From contig NZ_JBBCBW010000020.1 in the NCBI RefSeq assembly GCF_037204085.1, forward strand, positions 44,026 to 108,025: DNA of 64,000 nt, in the 5' to 3' direction. The number at the start of each line of letters is the position of its first letter. The first letter of the stretch is position 1. Below the pieces are notes generated by a model. The model ran no database searches. It was not told the origin of the DNA and worked only from the letters and a program-made list of their open reading frames with translations. Origin of the DNA: Variovorax sp037204085. Its GTDB lineage: Bacteria > Pseudomonadota > Gammaproteobacteria > Burkholderiales > Burkholderiaceae_C. Both the position numbers and the translations under genes were made by a program. Of the stretch, positions 45,148-53,129 are shown piece after piece.

Positions 45148-46175
45148 GCGCGGTGATCGAAGCGGCTGCACCCTCACCCCAACCCCCTCCCGCGCGCGGG
45201 AGAGGGGGCAAGACGGGGCTCAACCCGAAGTATCTGCCGCTCACGGCGACCATCTCGCTGTTCATGCTGATGGCCACGCTCGGCTCGGTGTTCTACGACG
45301 GCTTCTTTTCGGCGCAGGTGTTCCTCAACCTGCTGATCGACAACGCCTTCCTGATCGTCGTGGCCGTGGGCATGACCTTCGTGATTCTTTCGGGCGGCAT
45401 CGATCTTTCGGTGGGCTCGGTGATTGCGCTCACCACAATGGTGTCGGCCTCGCTGGTCGAGAAGCACGGCTGGAGCCCTATCGTGGTCATTCCGCTGGTA
45501 CTGGCCATGGGCACGGCCTTCGGCGCGTTCATGGGCCTACTCATCGAGCGCTTCAGGCTGCAGCCCTTCATCGTCACGCTGGCGGGCATGTTCCTGGCGC
45601 GGGGCCTTTGCTACCTGATCAGCATCGACTCGATCAGCATCACCAACGAGTTCTATTCGGAGGTCTCGCAGATCCGCATTCCGATCTGGGGCGAGGCATC
45701 GCTGTCGATCAGCGCGGTAATCGCCGTCGTGGTGCTGCTGGCCGCGGTGTTCATTGCGCATTGCACGCCCTTCGGCCGCGCGGTGTACGCCATTGGCGGC
45801 AGCGAGCATTCGGCCATGCTGATGGGCCTGCCGGTGCGCTCCACGCTCATCGGCGTGTACACGCTGTCGGGCTTCTGCTCGGCACTGGCCGGCGTGATCT
45901 TCACCTTCTACATGCTCTCGGGCTACGGCCTGCATGCGCTGGGGCTGGAGCTCGACGCGATTGCGGCGGTGGTCATCGGCGGCACGCTGCTCACGGGCGG
46001 CGTGGGCTATGTGGCGGGCACGCTCTTCGGCGTGCTGATGCTCGGGATCATCCAGACCCTGATTTCCTTCGACGGCACGCTGAGCTCGTGGTGGACGCGC
46101 ATCGTGGTGGGTGCGCTGCTCTTCGTGTTCTGCCTGCTGCAGCGCTTCTTCACCTCGCGCGCGCCACGGCGCTGA
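45144..46175 (+). CDS. yjfF: YjfF-like sugar ABC transporter permease
   Basis: Second permease of the YtfQRT-YjfF importer, 343 residues. Typical blocks are AFLIVVAVGMTFVILSGGIDLSVGS (in part), RLQPFIVTLAGMFLARGLCYL and AIGGSEHSAMLMGLPV. The first 25 residues (APSPQPPPARGRGGK) are translated from a REP-like hairpin at 45183-45208 and look unlike a normal permease N-terminus. The start ATG overlaps the ytfT stop, so translation does pass through that hairpin. Confidence 0.92.
   Translation: MSAVIEAAAPSPQPPPARGRGGKTGLNPKYLPLTATISLFMLMATLGSVFYDGFFSAQVFLNLLIDNAFLIVVAVGMTFVILSGGIDLSVGSVIALTTMVSASLVEKHGWSPIVVIPLVLAMGTAFGAFMGLLIERFRLQPFIVTLAGMFLARGLCYLISIDSISITNEFYSEVSQIRIPIWGEASLSISAVIAVVVLLAAVFIAHCTPFGRAVYAIGGSEHSAMLMGLPVRSTLIGVYTLSGFCSALAGVIFTFYMLSGYGLHALGLELDAIAAVVIGGTLLTGGVGYVAGTLFGVLMLGIIQTLISFDGTLSSWWTRIVVGALLFVFCLLQRFFTSRAPRR
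45183..45208. repeat. REP-like hairpin inside the yjfF N-terminal coding region
   Basis: CCCCCTCCCGC and GCGGGAGAGGGGG form a near-complete stem around a 2-nt loop. It is preceded by CCTCACCCCAA, the usual edge of this kind of REP sequence. It lies in frame within yjfF, codons about 14-22. Confidence 0.55.
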
Positions 46176-46223
46176 CGCGTTCCTTGTTTTTTCTCTTTTC
46201 TCTCGCTTTCAGGAAACTTCCGC

Positions 46224-47975
46224 ATGCCGGACCAAACTCCCAAGAAGAAGCTTCGCTCGACCGAATGGTTCGGCTCGGCCGACAAGAACGGCTTCATGTA
46301 CCGCAGCTGGATGAAGAACCAGGGCATACCGGACCATGAGTTCGACGGCCGCCCGATCATCGGCATCTGCAACACGTGGTCCGAGCTCACGCCTTGCAAC
46401 GCGCACTTTCGCAAGATTGCCGAGCATGTGAAGCGCGGCATCTCGGAGGCGGGTGGCTTTCCGGTCGAGTTTCCGGTGTTCTCCAACGGCGAATCGAACC
46501 TGCGGCCCACCGCCATGCTCACTCGCAATCTTGCGAGCATGGACGTGGAAGAAGCCATTCGCGGCAACCCGGTCGATGCGGTGGTGCTGCTCACGGGCTG
46601 CGACAAGACCACACCCGCACTGCTGATGGGCGCTGCAAGCTGCGACATTCCCGCCATCGTGGTCACGGGCGGGCCCATGCTCAACGGCAAGCTCGAAGGC
46701 AAGAACATCGGCTCGGGCACGGCCGTGTGGCAGCTGCACGAGTCGCTGAAAGCCGGCGAGATCAACCTGCACCAGTTCCTTTCGGCCGAAGGCGGCATGT
46801 CGCGCTCGGCGGGCACCTGCAACACCATGGGCACCGCCTCGACGATGGCCTGCATGGCCGAAGCGCTGGGCACTTCGCTGCCGCACAACGCGGCCATTCC
46901 GGCGGTGGATGCACGGCGCTATGTGCTTGCGCAGATGTCGGGCATGCGCGCTGTCGAAATGGCAAAGGAGGGACTCACGCTCTCGAAGATTCTCACGCGC
47001 GAGGCTTTCGAGAATGCGATTCGCGTCAATGCGGCCATCGGCGGCTCGACCAACGCGGTGATTCACCTGAAGGCGATTGCGGGGCGCATCGGCGTCGACC
47101 TCGAGCTGGAAGACTGGACGCGCATCGGCAGCAACACGCCGACCATCGTCGATTTGATGCCCTCGGGCCGCTTCCTGATGGAAGAGTTCTATTACGCCGG
47201 CGGCCTGCCCGCGGTGCTGCGGCGCCTTGGCGAAGCCGGCTTGCTGCCGCACCCCGGCGCGCTCACGGTCAATGGCCAGTCGATCTGGGACAACGTGCGC
47301 GAGGCGCCGAGCCTCGACGACGAGGTGATCCGGCCGCTGGACAAGCCCTTGATCGCCGACGGCGGCATTCGCATCCTGCGCGGCAATTTGTCGCCGCGCG
47401 GCGCGGTGCTCAAGCCATCGGCCGCCTCGCCTGAATTGCTGAAGCACCGCGGCCGTGCCGTGGTGTTCGAGAACCTCGAGCACTACAAGGAGCGCATCGT
47501 CGACGAAAGCCTGGAGATCGACGCCAGCTCCGTAATGGTGATGAAGAACTGCGGCCCCAAGGGCTACCCCGGCATGGCCGAGGTCGGCAACATGGGGCTG
47601 CCGCCCAAACTGCTGCGCCAGGGCGTGAAGGACATGGTGCGCATTTCGGATGCACGCATGAGTGGCACGGCCTACGGCACGGTGGTGCTGCACGTGGCGC
47701 CCGAGGCCGCCGACGGCGGGCCGCTTGCGGCGGTGCGCGACGGCGACTGGATCGAGCTCGATTGCGACGCAGGCCGGCTGCACCTGGACATCAGCGATGA
47801 AGAACTGGCGGCACGCCTGGCTTCGCTTTCGAGCAAAGACGCACAGCCCATGAGTACGCGCGGCGGCGGCTACCAGAAGCTCTACGTCAACCACGTGCTG
47901 CAGGCCGACGAAGGCTGCGACTTCGACTTTCTGGTGGGCTGCAGAGGCTCCGCCGTTCCCCGTCACTCACACTGA
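46224..47975 (+). CDS. araC: Sugar acid dehydratase, probable L-arabonate dehydratase (IlvD/Edd family)
   Basis: Iron-sulfur dehydratase of 583 residues that would turn L-arabonate into 2-keto-3-deoxy-L-arabonate. Cluster cysteines are in NTWSELTPCNAH, LTGCDKTTPALLMGAASCD and SAGTCNTMGTASTMACMAEA; the magnesium and base region is KNCGPKGYPGMAEVGNMGLP with DARMSGTAYGTVVLH. These blocks are shared with the Rhizobium and Azospirillum L-arabonate dehydratases, as I recall them, more than with IlvD. The symbol is that of the Azospirillum pathway gene, not the E. coli AraC regulator. D-xylonate or D-galactonate may also be accepted. Confidence 0.9.
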   Translation: MPDQTPKKKLRSTEWFGSADKNGFMYRSWMKNQGIPDHEFDGRPIIGICNTWSELTPCNAHFRKIAEHVKRGISEAGGFPVEFPVFSNGESNLRPTAMLTRNLASMDVEEAIRGNPVDAVVLLTGCDKTTPALLMGAASCDIPAIVVTGGPMLNGKLEGKNIGSGTAVWQLHESLKAGEINLHQFLSAEGGMSRSAGTCNTMGTASTMACMAEALGTSLPHNAAIPAVDARRYVLAQMSGMRAVEMAKEGLTLSKILTREAFENAIRVNAAIGGSTNAVIHLKAIAGRIGVDLELEDWTRIGSNTPTIVDLMPSGRFLMEEFYYAGGLPAVLRRLGEAGLLPHPGALTVNGQSIWDNVREAPSLDDEVIRPLDKPLIADGGIRILRGNLSPRGAVLKPSAASPELLKHRGRAVVFENLEHYKERIVDESLEIDASSVMVMKNCGPKGYPGMAEVGNMGLPPKLLRQGVKDMVRISDARMSGTAYGTVVLHVAPEAADGGPLAAVRDGDWIELDCDAGRLHLDISDEELAARLASLSSKDAQPMSTRGGGYQKLYVNHVLQADEGCDFDFLVGCRGSAVPRHSH

Positions 47976-47981
47976 TTCATC

Positions 47982-48899
47982 ATGACTCCCAGATACCGCG
48001 GTATTTTTCCGGTGGTGCCCACCACCTTCACCGAGCAGGGCGCGCTCGACCTCGAAAGCCAGAAGCGATGCGTCGATTTCATGATCGATGCCGGCTCCGA
48101 TGGCCTGTGCATCCTGGCCAACTTCTCGGAGCAGTTCGTGCTGTCCGACGAAGAGCGCGAGGTGCTCACGCGCACGATGCTGGAGCACGTGAACGGCCGC
48201 GTGCCGGTGATCGTGACCACCACGCACTACAGCACCAAGGTGTGCGCCGAGCGCAGCCGGCGCGCACAAGACATGGGTGCGGCCATGCTGATGGTGATGC
48301 CGCCCTATCACGGCGCCACATTCCGTGTGCCCGAGCCGCAGATCTTCGAGTTCTATGCCGGCCTTTCGGACGCGGTGAGCATTCCGATCATGATCCAGGA
48401 CGCACCGGCGAGCGGCACGGTGCTGTCGGCGCCGTTCCTCGCGCGCATGGCCAGGGAGATCGAGCATGTTGCGTACTTCAAGATCGAGACGCCGGGCGCG
48501 GCCTCGAAGCTGCGCGAACTGATCCGCCTCGGCGGTGACGCCATCGAAGGCCCGTGGGATGGCGAAGAGGCCATCACGCTGATGCCCGACCTCGATGCCG
48601 GCGCCACCGGTTCAATGACTGGCGGCGGCTATCCGGACGGCATCCGCCCGATCATCGAGGCGCACCGCGCGGGCGACCGCGACAAGGCTTTTGCGCTTTA
48701 TCAGCAGTGGCTGCCGCTCATCAACTACGAGAACCGGCAGGCCGGCCTCCTGGCCTGCAAGTCGCTCATGAAGGAAGGCGGCGTGATTGCCTGCGAAGCA
48801 CCGCGCCATCCGTTGCCGGCAATGCACCCGGACACGCGCGCAGGGCTGATCGAAACCGCAAAACGGCTCGATCCGCTGGTGCTGCGCTGGGCGCGCTGA
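47982..48899 (+). CDS. araD: 2-keto-3-deoxy-L-arabonate dehydratase (DapA family)
   Basis: Class I, DapA-fold dehydratase of 305 residues that makes 2-oxoglutarate semialdehyde from 2-keto-3-deoxy-L-arabonate. The sequence matches Azospirillum brasilense AraD in long blocks as I recall it: GIFPVVPTTF, DFMIDAGSDGLCILANFSEQ, TTTHYSTKVCAERSRRAQ and GDAIEGPWDGEEAITL. The Schiff-base lysine is in VAYFKIETPGAA. It starts 6 bp after the sugar acid dehydratase gene and closes the catabolic run. The symbol follows the Azospirillum pathway, not E. coli araD. Confidence 0.92.
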   Translation: MTPRYRGIFPVVPTTFTEQGALDLESQKRCVDFMIDAGSDGLCILANFSEQFVLSDEEREVLTRTMLEHVNGRVPVIVTTTHYSTKVCAERSRRAQDMGAAMLMVMPPYHGATFRVPEPQIFEFYAGLSDAVSIPIMIQDAPASGTVLSAPFLARMAREIEHVAYFKIETPGAASKLRELIRLGGDAIEGPWDGEEAITLMPDLDAGATGSMTGGGYPDGIRPIIEAHRAGDRDKAFALYQQWLPLINYENRQAGLLACKSLMKEGGVIACEAPRHPLPAMHPDTRAGLIETAKRLDPLVLRWAR

Positions 48900-48927
48900 A
48901 GAGAAAAGACGTGAAAGAGAAGGGCGT

Positions 48928-49182
48928 TCAGCTCTTCTCGAGTTCGCTGACCTGCAGCGAGAGATCGAACAGCTTCGACTTGCTCGCGTAGTAGCGGTCG
49001 AGCCGCCATTCCTTCAGGATGTCCATGGCGAGCTCGAAGCTCTTGTAGTCAAGGCTGTAGAGCGTGACCAGCTCGAAACTGCGTTCGGATTCGAGCGCCA
49101 ACACGAGCTGGGCCAGGATCTTGGCCGATTCGTTGGCCGGGTCCGTTTCTATGAATCGGCGAGCGACCTTGATGGCATTCAT
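48928..49182 (-). CDS. Small conserved-looking hypothetical protein
   Basis: An 84-residue cytosolic protein starting MNAIKVARRFIETDPANES. It is predicted helical throughout, with amphipathic stretches (LVLALESERSFELVTLYSL and FELAMDILKEWRLDRYY). There is no signal, membrane segment or known motif. The frame runs further upstream to 49260, but the ATG at 49182, preceded on its strand by GAAACC-type purines, gives the compact protein. Function unknown. Confidence 0.65.
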   Translation of the reverse strand: MNAIKVARRFIETDPANESAKILAQLVLALESERSFELVTLYSLDYKSFELAMDILKEWRLDRYYASKSKLFDLSLQVSELEKS

Positions 49183-49300
49183 GGGAAAGGTTTCCTCGGT
49201 AGGCAGAGACCGAGAACTATAGCTAGCAGCCCGCCGTGCTTTATGACAGTCGTGTGACAAGCGGGGTCATCACAGTGTGCGCGGGCCTGGTGTATGCAGC

Positions 49301-49330
49301 CCCGTCGCCGCATCGAAAGGCGGCGACGGG
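49301..49330 (-). terminator. Hairpin downstream of the secreted paralogue gene
   Basis: CCCGTCGCCG and CGGCGACGGG form a perfect 10-bp stem with a 10-nt loop, located just past the 3' end of the minus-strand gene at 49370-49900. No T-tract follows on that strand. It lies in the 187-bp gap 49183-49369, which also holds two tandem CAGCGCTGCAT repeats. Confidence 0.5.
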
Positions 49331-49369
49331 TGCCGCAGCTGCCGACCTCAGCGCTGCATCAGCGCTGCA

Positions 49370-49900
49370 TCAGCGTGCGGGCAGCGGCGGCGGCACGGGC
49401 TGCATGGGCGCGATCGGCGTCATCGGGGCCATCGGCGCAATCGCCGGAGCCGGTACGCGTGAAGGCGCGGGCACCGGAGCCGGCATCACGGCAGGGGCTG
49501 GCATCACGGCGGGTGCGGGCATGACGACGGTGGTGACCGATTCGCGGATCACGCCGCCGCCCATCACGCTGCCATCGACGGCGCCGCGGGTGTTGCCGCT
49601 GCCGCCAAGCACGCGTGCTTCGCAGTCGGCGCGATCGGCCGGTGGCTGCAGTCCGCAGCGCGCGAGTGCATTGCGCTGGTAGTCGGGCGCGCTGGTCAGG
49701 CCGCCGCGAGCGGCTTCCTGGCGTGCGGCGCCGGCTTCGCGAATGCAGGCGGCGCGGTCTTGCTGGTTGTGCCCGCAGACCGCGATCTCCTGCTGGTAGG
49801 TGGAATCGCCGCGACGCGGCTGCGCCGAGGCCGATGTGGCCGCGGCAATACCGCCCACGGCAATCAGGGCGGCAATCATCGAACGTGCTGTGCTGTTCAT
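49370..49900 (-). CDS. Secreted four-cysteine protein with Pro/Ala/Met-rich repeat tail
   Basis: A 176-residue exported protein (signal ends ATSASA). The conserved part carries CGHNQQDRAACIREAGAARQ and CGLQPPADRADCEARVLGG, i.e. a C-x9-C and a C-x10-C pair that probably form disulfides. It then has DGSVMGGGVIRESVT and a low-complexity tail of repeated VMPAPA and APMxPI units. It is a tandem paralogue of the next gene upstream (49980-50393), which has the same cysteine pattern but lacks the tail. No family name or function can be given. Confidence 0.72.
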   Translation of the reverse strand: MNSTARSMIAALIAVGGIAAATSASAQPRRGDSTYQQEIAVCGHNQQDRAACIREAGAARQEAARGGLTSAPDYQRNALARCGLQPPADRADCEARVLGGSGNTRGAVDGSVMGGGVIRESVTTVVMPAPAVMPAPAVMPAPVPAPSRVPAPAIAPMAPMTPIAPMQPVPPPLPAR

Positions 49901-49979
49901 GGTGTGCTCCTCTAAGTGGCGTGAAACGAAAACTGTTCGACAGGCTGCTTCAAGCCAGGTTCCACGCGTGGATGGCTGC

Positions 49980-50393
49980 TCAGCGCGAAGGCGCGGCAGG
50001 TTGCGGCGGCAGGGGTGTCACGGTTTCGCGGATGACGCCGCCGCCCATCACGCTGCCTTCGGTGGTGGTGCGTGCGCCGCCCTGCAGGCGGGCTTCGCAA
50101 TCGGCGCGGTCGGCAACCGGCTGCTCGCGGCAACGCGCCATGGCATTGGCGTCTGCGCGGCCCGGGCCTACGTTGGTCAGGCCATTGCGCTGCGCTTCCT
50201 GCCGCGCGGCACCGGCCTCACGAAGACAGGCGGCGCGGTCCTGCTGGACGCCGTCGCACACGGCGCGCTCCTGCTGGGCGCGTGCGGCCGAACCTGGCGC
50301 CTGGGCTTGCGCCGACGCCGGGCCGGGTATGAGAAAGCCGCTTGCCGCAAAAAGCGCGGCAGCAGAAAGGGCGGAACGAACTGTTGTTGTCAT
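49980..50393 (-). CDS. Secreted four-cysteine protein (paralogue of neighbour)
   Basis: A 137-residue exported protein (signal ends GPASA). It shows the same layout as the adjacent gene: CDGVQQDRAACLREAGAARQ, CREQPVADRADCEARLQGG, and GSVMGGGVIRETVTP near the end, with identical cysteine spacing. AGGAG precedes the ATG at 50393 on the minus strand. The two genes are 79 bp apart in the same direction and probably arose by duplication. Function unknown; likely periplasmic or extracellular. Confidence 0.72.
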   Translation of the reverse strand: MTTTVRSALSAAALFAASGFLIPGPASAQAQAPGSAARAQQERAVCDGVQQDRAACLREAGAARQEAQRNGLTNVGPGRADANAMARCREQPVADRADCEARLQGGARTTTEGSVMGGGVIRETVTPLPPQPAAPSR

Positions 50394-50441
50394 CGGGTGC
50401 TCCTGGTTGAGGCGCGCCCTCCGAAAGCGCGACCGGAGCAA

Positions 50442-50480
50442 CAGTCTGGCCCGGCGCACCCCGTGCGGGGTGTGGGACTG
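50442..50480 (-). terminator. Possible terminator hairpin after cphA
   Basis: CACCCC-GTGC-GGGGTG (50457-50472) forms a compact stem, and CAGTC (50442-50446) can pair with GACTG (50476-50480) outside it. It lies past the 3' end of the minus-strand cphA gene. No U-tract, so weak support. Confidence 0.35.
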
Positions 50481-50548
50481 CAGAGACAGCAGGCCCGGCC
50501 AGACTCGCCGATGCGTGTGGGACGTGTCCGGCAGCCCCCGGGGCCGGG

Positions 50549-53116
50549 TCAGCCCGCCGCGATGCGTTGCGCCAGGTGCGCCAGCGCTTCCTCGACCTGG
50601 TCGACCAGGATCAGCGACAGGTCGCCCGGCTGCAGCCGCGCGAGCGCGGTGTCGATGGCAACGAACTCTCCGCGGATCTCGTCGATGTAGCGCGTGCGCG
50701 CCGCGCCCTGCAGGCCCTGGCGCAGCAGCGCCATCACCTCGCCGTCGGCACGGCCGCGCTGGGCGGCGTCCTGGTAGAGGATCACGTCGTCGAAGGCCTG
50801 GCCCAGGATGGCGGTCTGGTCGCGGATGTCGGAGTCGCGCCGGTCGCCCGCGCCGCTGATCACCACCGAGCGCTTGTTGGCCGGCATGGTGTCCACGGCC
50901 GACACCAGCGCGCGCATGGCGTCGGTGTTGTGGCCGTAGTCGGCAATCACGGTGGCGCCGCGGTAGTCCATGACGTTGAAGCGCCCCGGCACGCCGGCCG
51001 CGTCGTTCATGAAGCTTGCGAGGCCGCTGCGAATGGTGTCCCAATCAAGGCCCACGGCCCACGCCGCGGCCACCGAAGCCATCACGTTGTCGACCTGGAA
51101 GCCGATGGTGCCGTTGCGCGTGATCGGCACGTCGCGCAGCGCAATGCGCTCGCGCCACGAGCCCTCGGCCGCCACCAGCGCGTCCTGGTCGACGTACACG
51201 GTGCGCTTGCCTTGCGCGCGGTGCGTGGCCATCACCGGATGCTGGCGGTCGGCGGCGAAGAAGATCACGTGGCCGGGGCAGCCGGCGGCCATGGCGGCCA
51301 CGTTGGGGTCGGCGGCGTTGAGCACTGCATAGCCGTCGGGTGCCACGTTGCGCACGATCACGCGCTTGAGCACTGCCAGGTCTTCGACCGTGGTGATGTA
51401 GTTCAGGCCCAGGTGGTCGCCGCTGCCGATATTGGTGACCACGGCCACCTGGCAGCGGTCGAAGCCGAGGCCTTCGCGCAGCACGCCGCCGCGCGCCACT
51501 TCGAACACGGCCGCATCCACATCAGGGTGCATGAGCACGTTGCGCGCGCTCTTGGGGCCGCTGCAGTCGCCGCTGTCGGTCTGGCGGCCGTCGACGTACA
51601 CGCCGTCGGTGTTGGTCATGCCGGTGCGCAGGCCGCTCGATGCGAGCAGGTGGTTGATGAGGCGCGCCGTGGTGGTCTTGCCGTTGGTGCCTGTGACGGC
51701 CACCACCGGAATGCGGCCGTCGTCGCCGGGGGCGAAGAGCGTGTCCATGATCGCTTCGCCCACAGCGCGGCCGCGGCCGAACGAGGGCGAGATGTGCATG
51801 CGCAGGCCGGGCGCGGCATTCACTTCGACCACGCCGCCGTGCTGCTCTTCGAGCGGGCGCAGCACGTTTTCGCACACCATGTCGACGCCGCAGATGTGCA
51901 GGCCGACCATCTGCGCCGCATCGACCGCGCGCGCGGCCACTTCGGGATGCACGGTGTCGGTCACGTCGGTGGCGGTGCCGCCGGTGGAAAGATTGGCGTT
52001 GTTGCGCAGCACCACACGCTCGCCGCGCGCGGGCACGCTGTCGGGCGTAAGGCCCTGGGCCTCCAGGCGGCCGATGGCGATGTCGTCGAGGCGAATCTTG
52101 GTGAGCGAGGTGGCGTGTCCTTCGCCGCGGCGCGGGTCGAGGTTCACTGCGTCCACCAGCTGGCGCACGGTGGAGCTGCCGTCGCCGATCACGTTCGGCG
52201 GATCGCGCCGTGCGGCGGCCACAAGGCGGTCGCCCACCACCAGCAGGCGGAAGTCGAAGCCCGGCAGAAATTTCTCGACCATGACTTCGCCGTATGCCGC
52301 GGCCGATTCATAAGCCGCGGTGAGCTGCTCGCGCGTCGTGATGTTGACCGTGACGCCCTTGCCCTGGTTGCCGTCCTGCGGCTTCACCACCACCGGCAGG
52401 CCGATTTCCATGGCCGCGGCCCAGCCGTCGTTTGCATCGGCCACAGGCCGGCCCAGCGGCACGGGCACGCCGGCGGCATTGAGCAGCTGCTTGGTGAGTT
52501 CCTTGTCCTGCGCAATCGATTCGGCCACGCCGCTGGTGCTGTCGATTTCGGCCGCCTGGATGCGGCGCTGCTTGGAGCCCCAGCCGAACTGCACCAGGCT
52601 GCCGCTGGTGAGGCGGCGGTACGGAATGCCGCGCGCCACGGCGGCGTCGACGATGGAACCGGTGCTCGGACCGAGCCGCTCCGATTCGTCGAGGTCGCGC
52701 AATTCGGTGATGGCGGCGGAGGCGTCGAAGGCCGTGTCGGCCAGCGCGGCTGCAATCAGCTCTTCGGCCAGCGCAAGCGCGCGGCGGCCGACGGCTTCTT
52801 CGCTGTATTGGAAGGTGACCTGGTACACGCCCTCTTCCACGGTGGGCGAGGTGTGGCCGAAGTTGACGGCGCAGCCGGCCTGGGCCTGCAGCGCCACGGC
52901 GGCGTTCTCGAGCACGTGCGCGAGCGCGAGCGGCTGGCCCAGCACCATCGGGTGCAGTTCGCCGATGGTGGGAAAGCGCGCACGCAGGCGGGCTTCGAAG
53001 CCCGGCAACCGGCTGATGGCGTTTTCATTGCCTTCGCAGGCAACGACCGCTTCGATGGCGGTGTGGCGGCTCCAGAGATTGGGACCGCGCAAGGCGCGGA
53101 TACGGGTAACTTTCAT
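50549..53116 (-). CDS. cphA: Cyanophycin synthetase
   Basis: Makes cyanophycin, a storage polymer of an aspartate backbone with arginine side chains, using ATP. The 855 residues have the expected layout: an N-terminal domain beginning MKVTRIRALRGPNLWSRHTA, an ATP-grasp domain (LPVVVKPQDGNQGKGVTVN, about residues 230-450) and a C-terminal Mur-ligase-like domain with an intact P-loop VTGTNGKTTTARL (Lys about 480). The ATG at 53116 is the natural start, since the family begins with this block. It follows the second synthetase gene by 13 bp in the same direction, so the two are probably one operon. Confidence 0.95.
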   Translation of the reverse strand: MKVTRIRALRGPNLWSRHTAIEAVVACEGNENAISRLPGFEARLRARFPTIGELHPMVLGQPLALAHVLENAAVALQAQAGCAVNFGHTSPTVEEGVYQVTFQYSEEAVGRRALALAEELIAAALADTAFDASAAITELRDLDESERLGPSTGSIVDAAVARGIPYRRLTSGSLVQFGWGSKQRRIQAAEIDSTSGVAESIAQDKELTKQLLNAAGVPVPLGRPVADANDGWAAAMEIGLPVVVKPQDGNQGKGVTVNITTREQLTAAYESAAAYGEVMVEKFLPGFDFRLLVVGDRLVAAARRDPPNVIGDGSSTVRQLVDAVNLDPRRGEGHATSLTKIRLDDIAIGRLEAQGLTPDSVPARGERVVLRNNANLSTGGTATDVTDTVHPEVAARAVDAAQMVGLHICGVDMVCENVLRPLEEQHGGVVEVNAAPGLRMHISPSFGRGRAVGEAIMDTLFAPGDDGRIPVVAVTGTNGKTTTARLINHLLASSGLRTGMTNTDGVYVDGRQTDSGDCSGPKSARNVLMHPDVDAAVFEVARGGVLREGLGFDRCQVAVVTNIGSGDHLGLNYITTVEDLAVLKRVIVRNVAPDGYAVLNAADPNVAAMAAGCPGHVIFFAADRQHPVMATHRAQGKRTVYVDQDALVAAEGSWRERIALRDVPITRNGTIGFQVDNVMASVAAAWAVGLDWDTIRSGLASFMNDAAGVPGRFNVMDYRGATVIADYGHNTDAMRALVSAVDTMPANKRSVVISGAGDRRDSDIRDQTAILGQAFDDVILYQDAAQRGRADGEVMALLRQGLQGAARTRYIDEIRGEFVAIDTALARLQPGDLSLILVDQVEEALAHLAQRIAAG

Positions 53117-53129
53117 GGGGCGGCGCGCA

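Noticed and set aside
49480..49530. Short tandem repeats that could suggest a CRISPR-like array
   Set aside because: The repeats are adjacent without spacers and encode the VMPAPA repeats of a secreted protein.
53117..53129. Possible frameshift or fusion joining the two cyanophycin synthetase genes
   Set aside because: Each has its own natural N-terminal RGPNLW block and start codon, with a 13-bp gap between them. They are separate genes.
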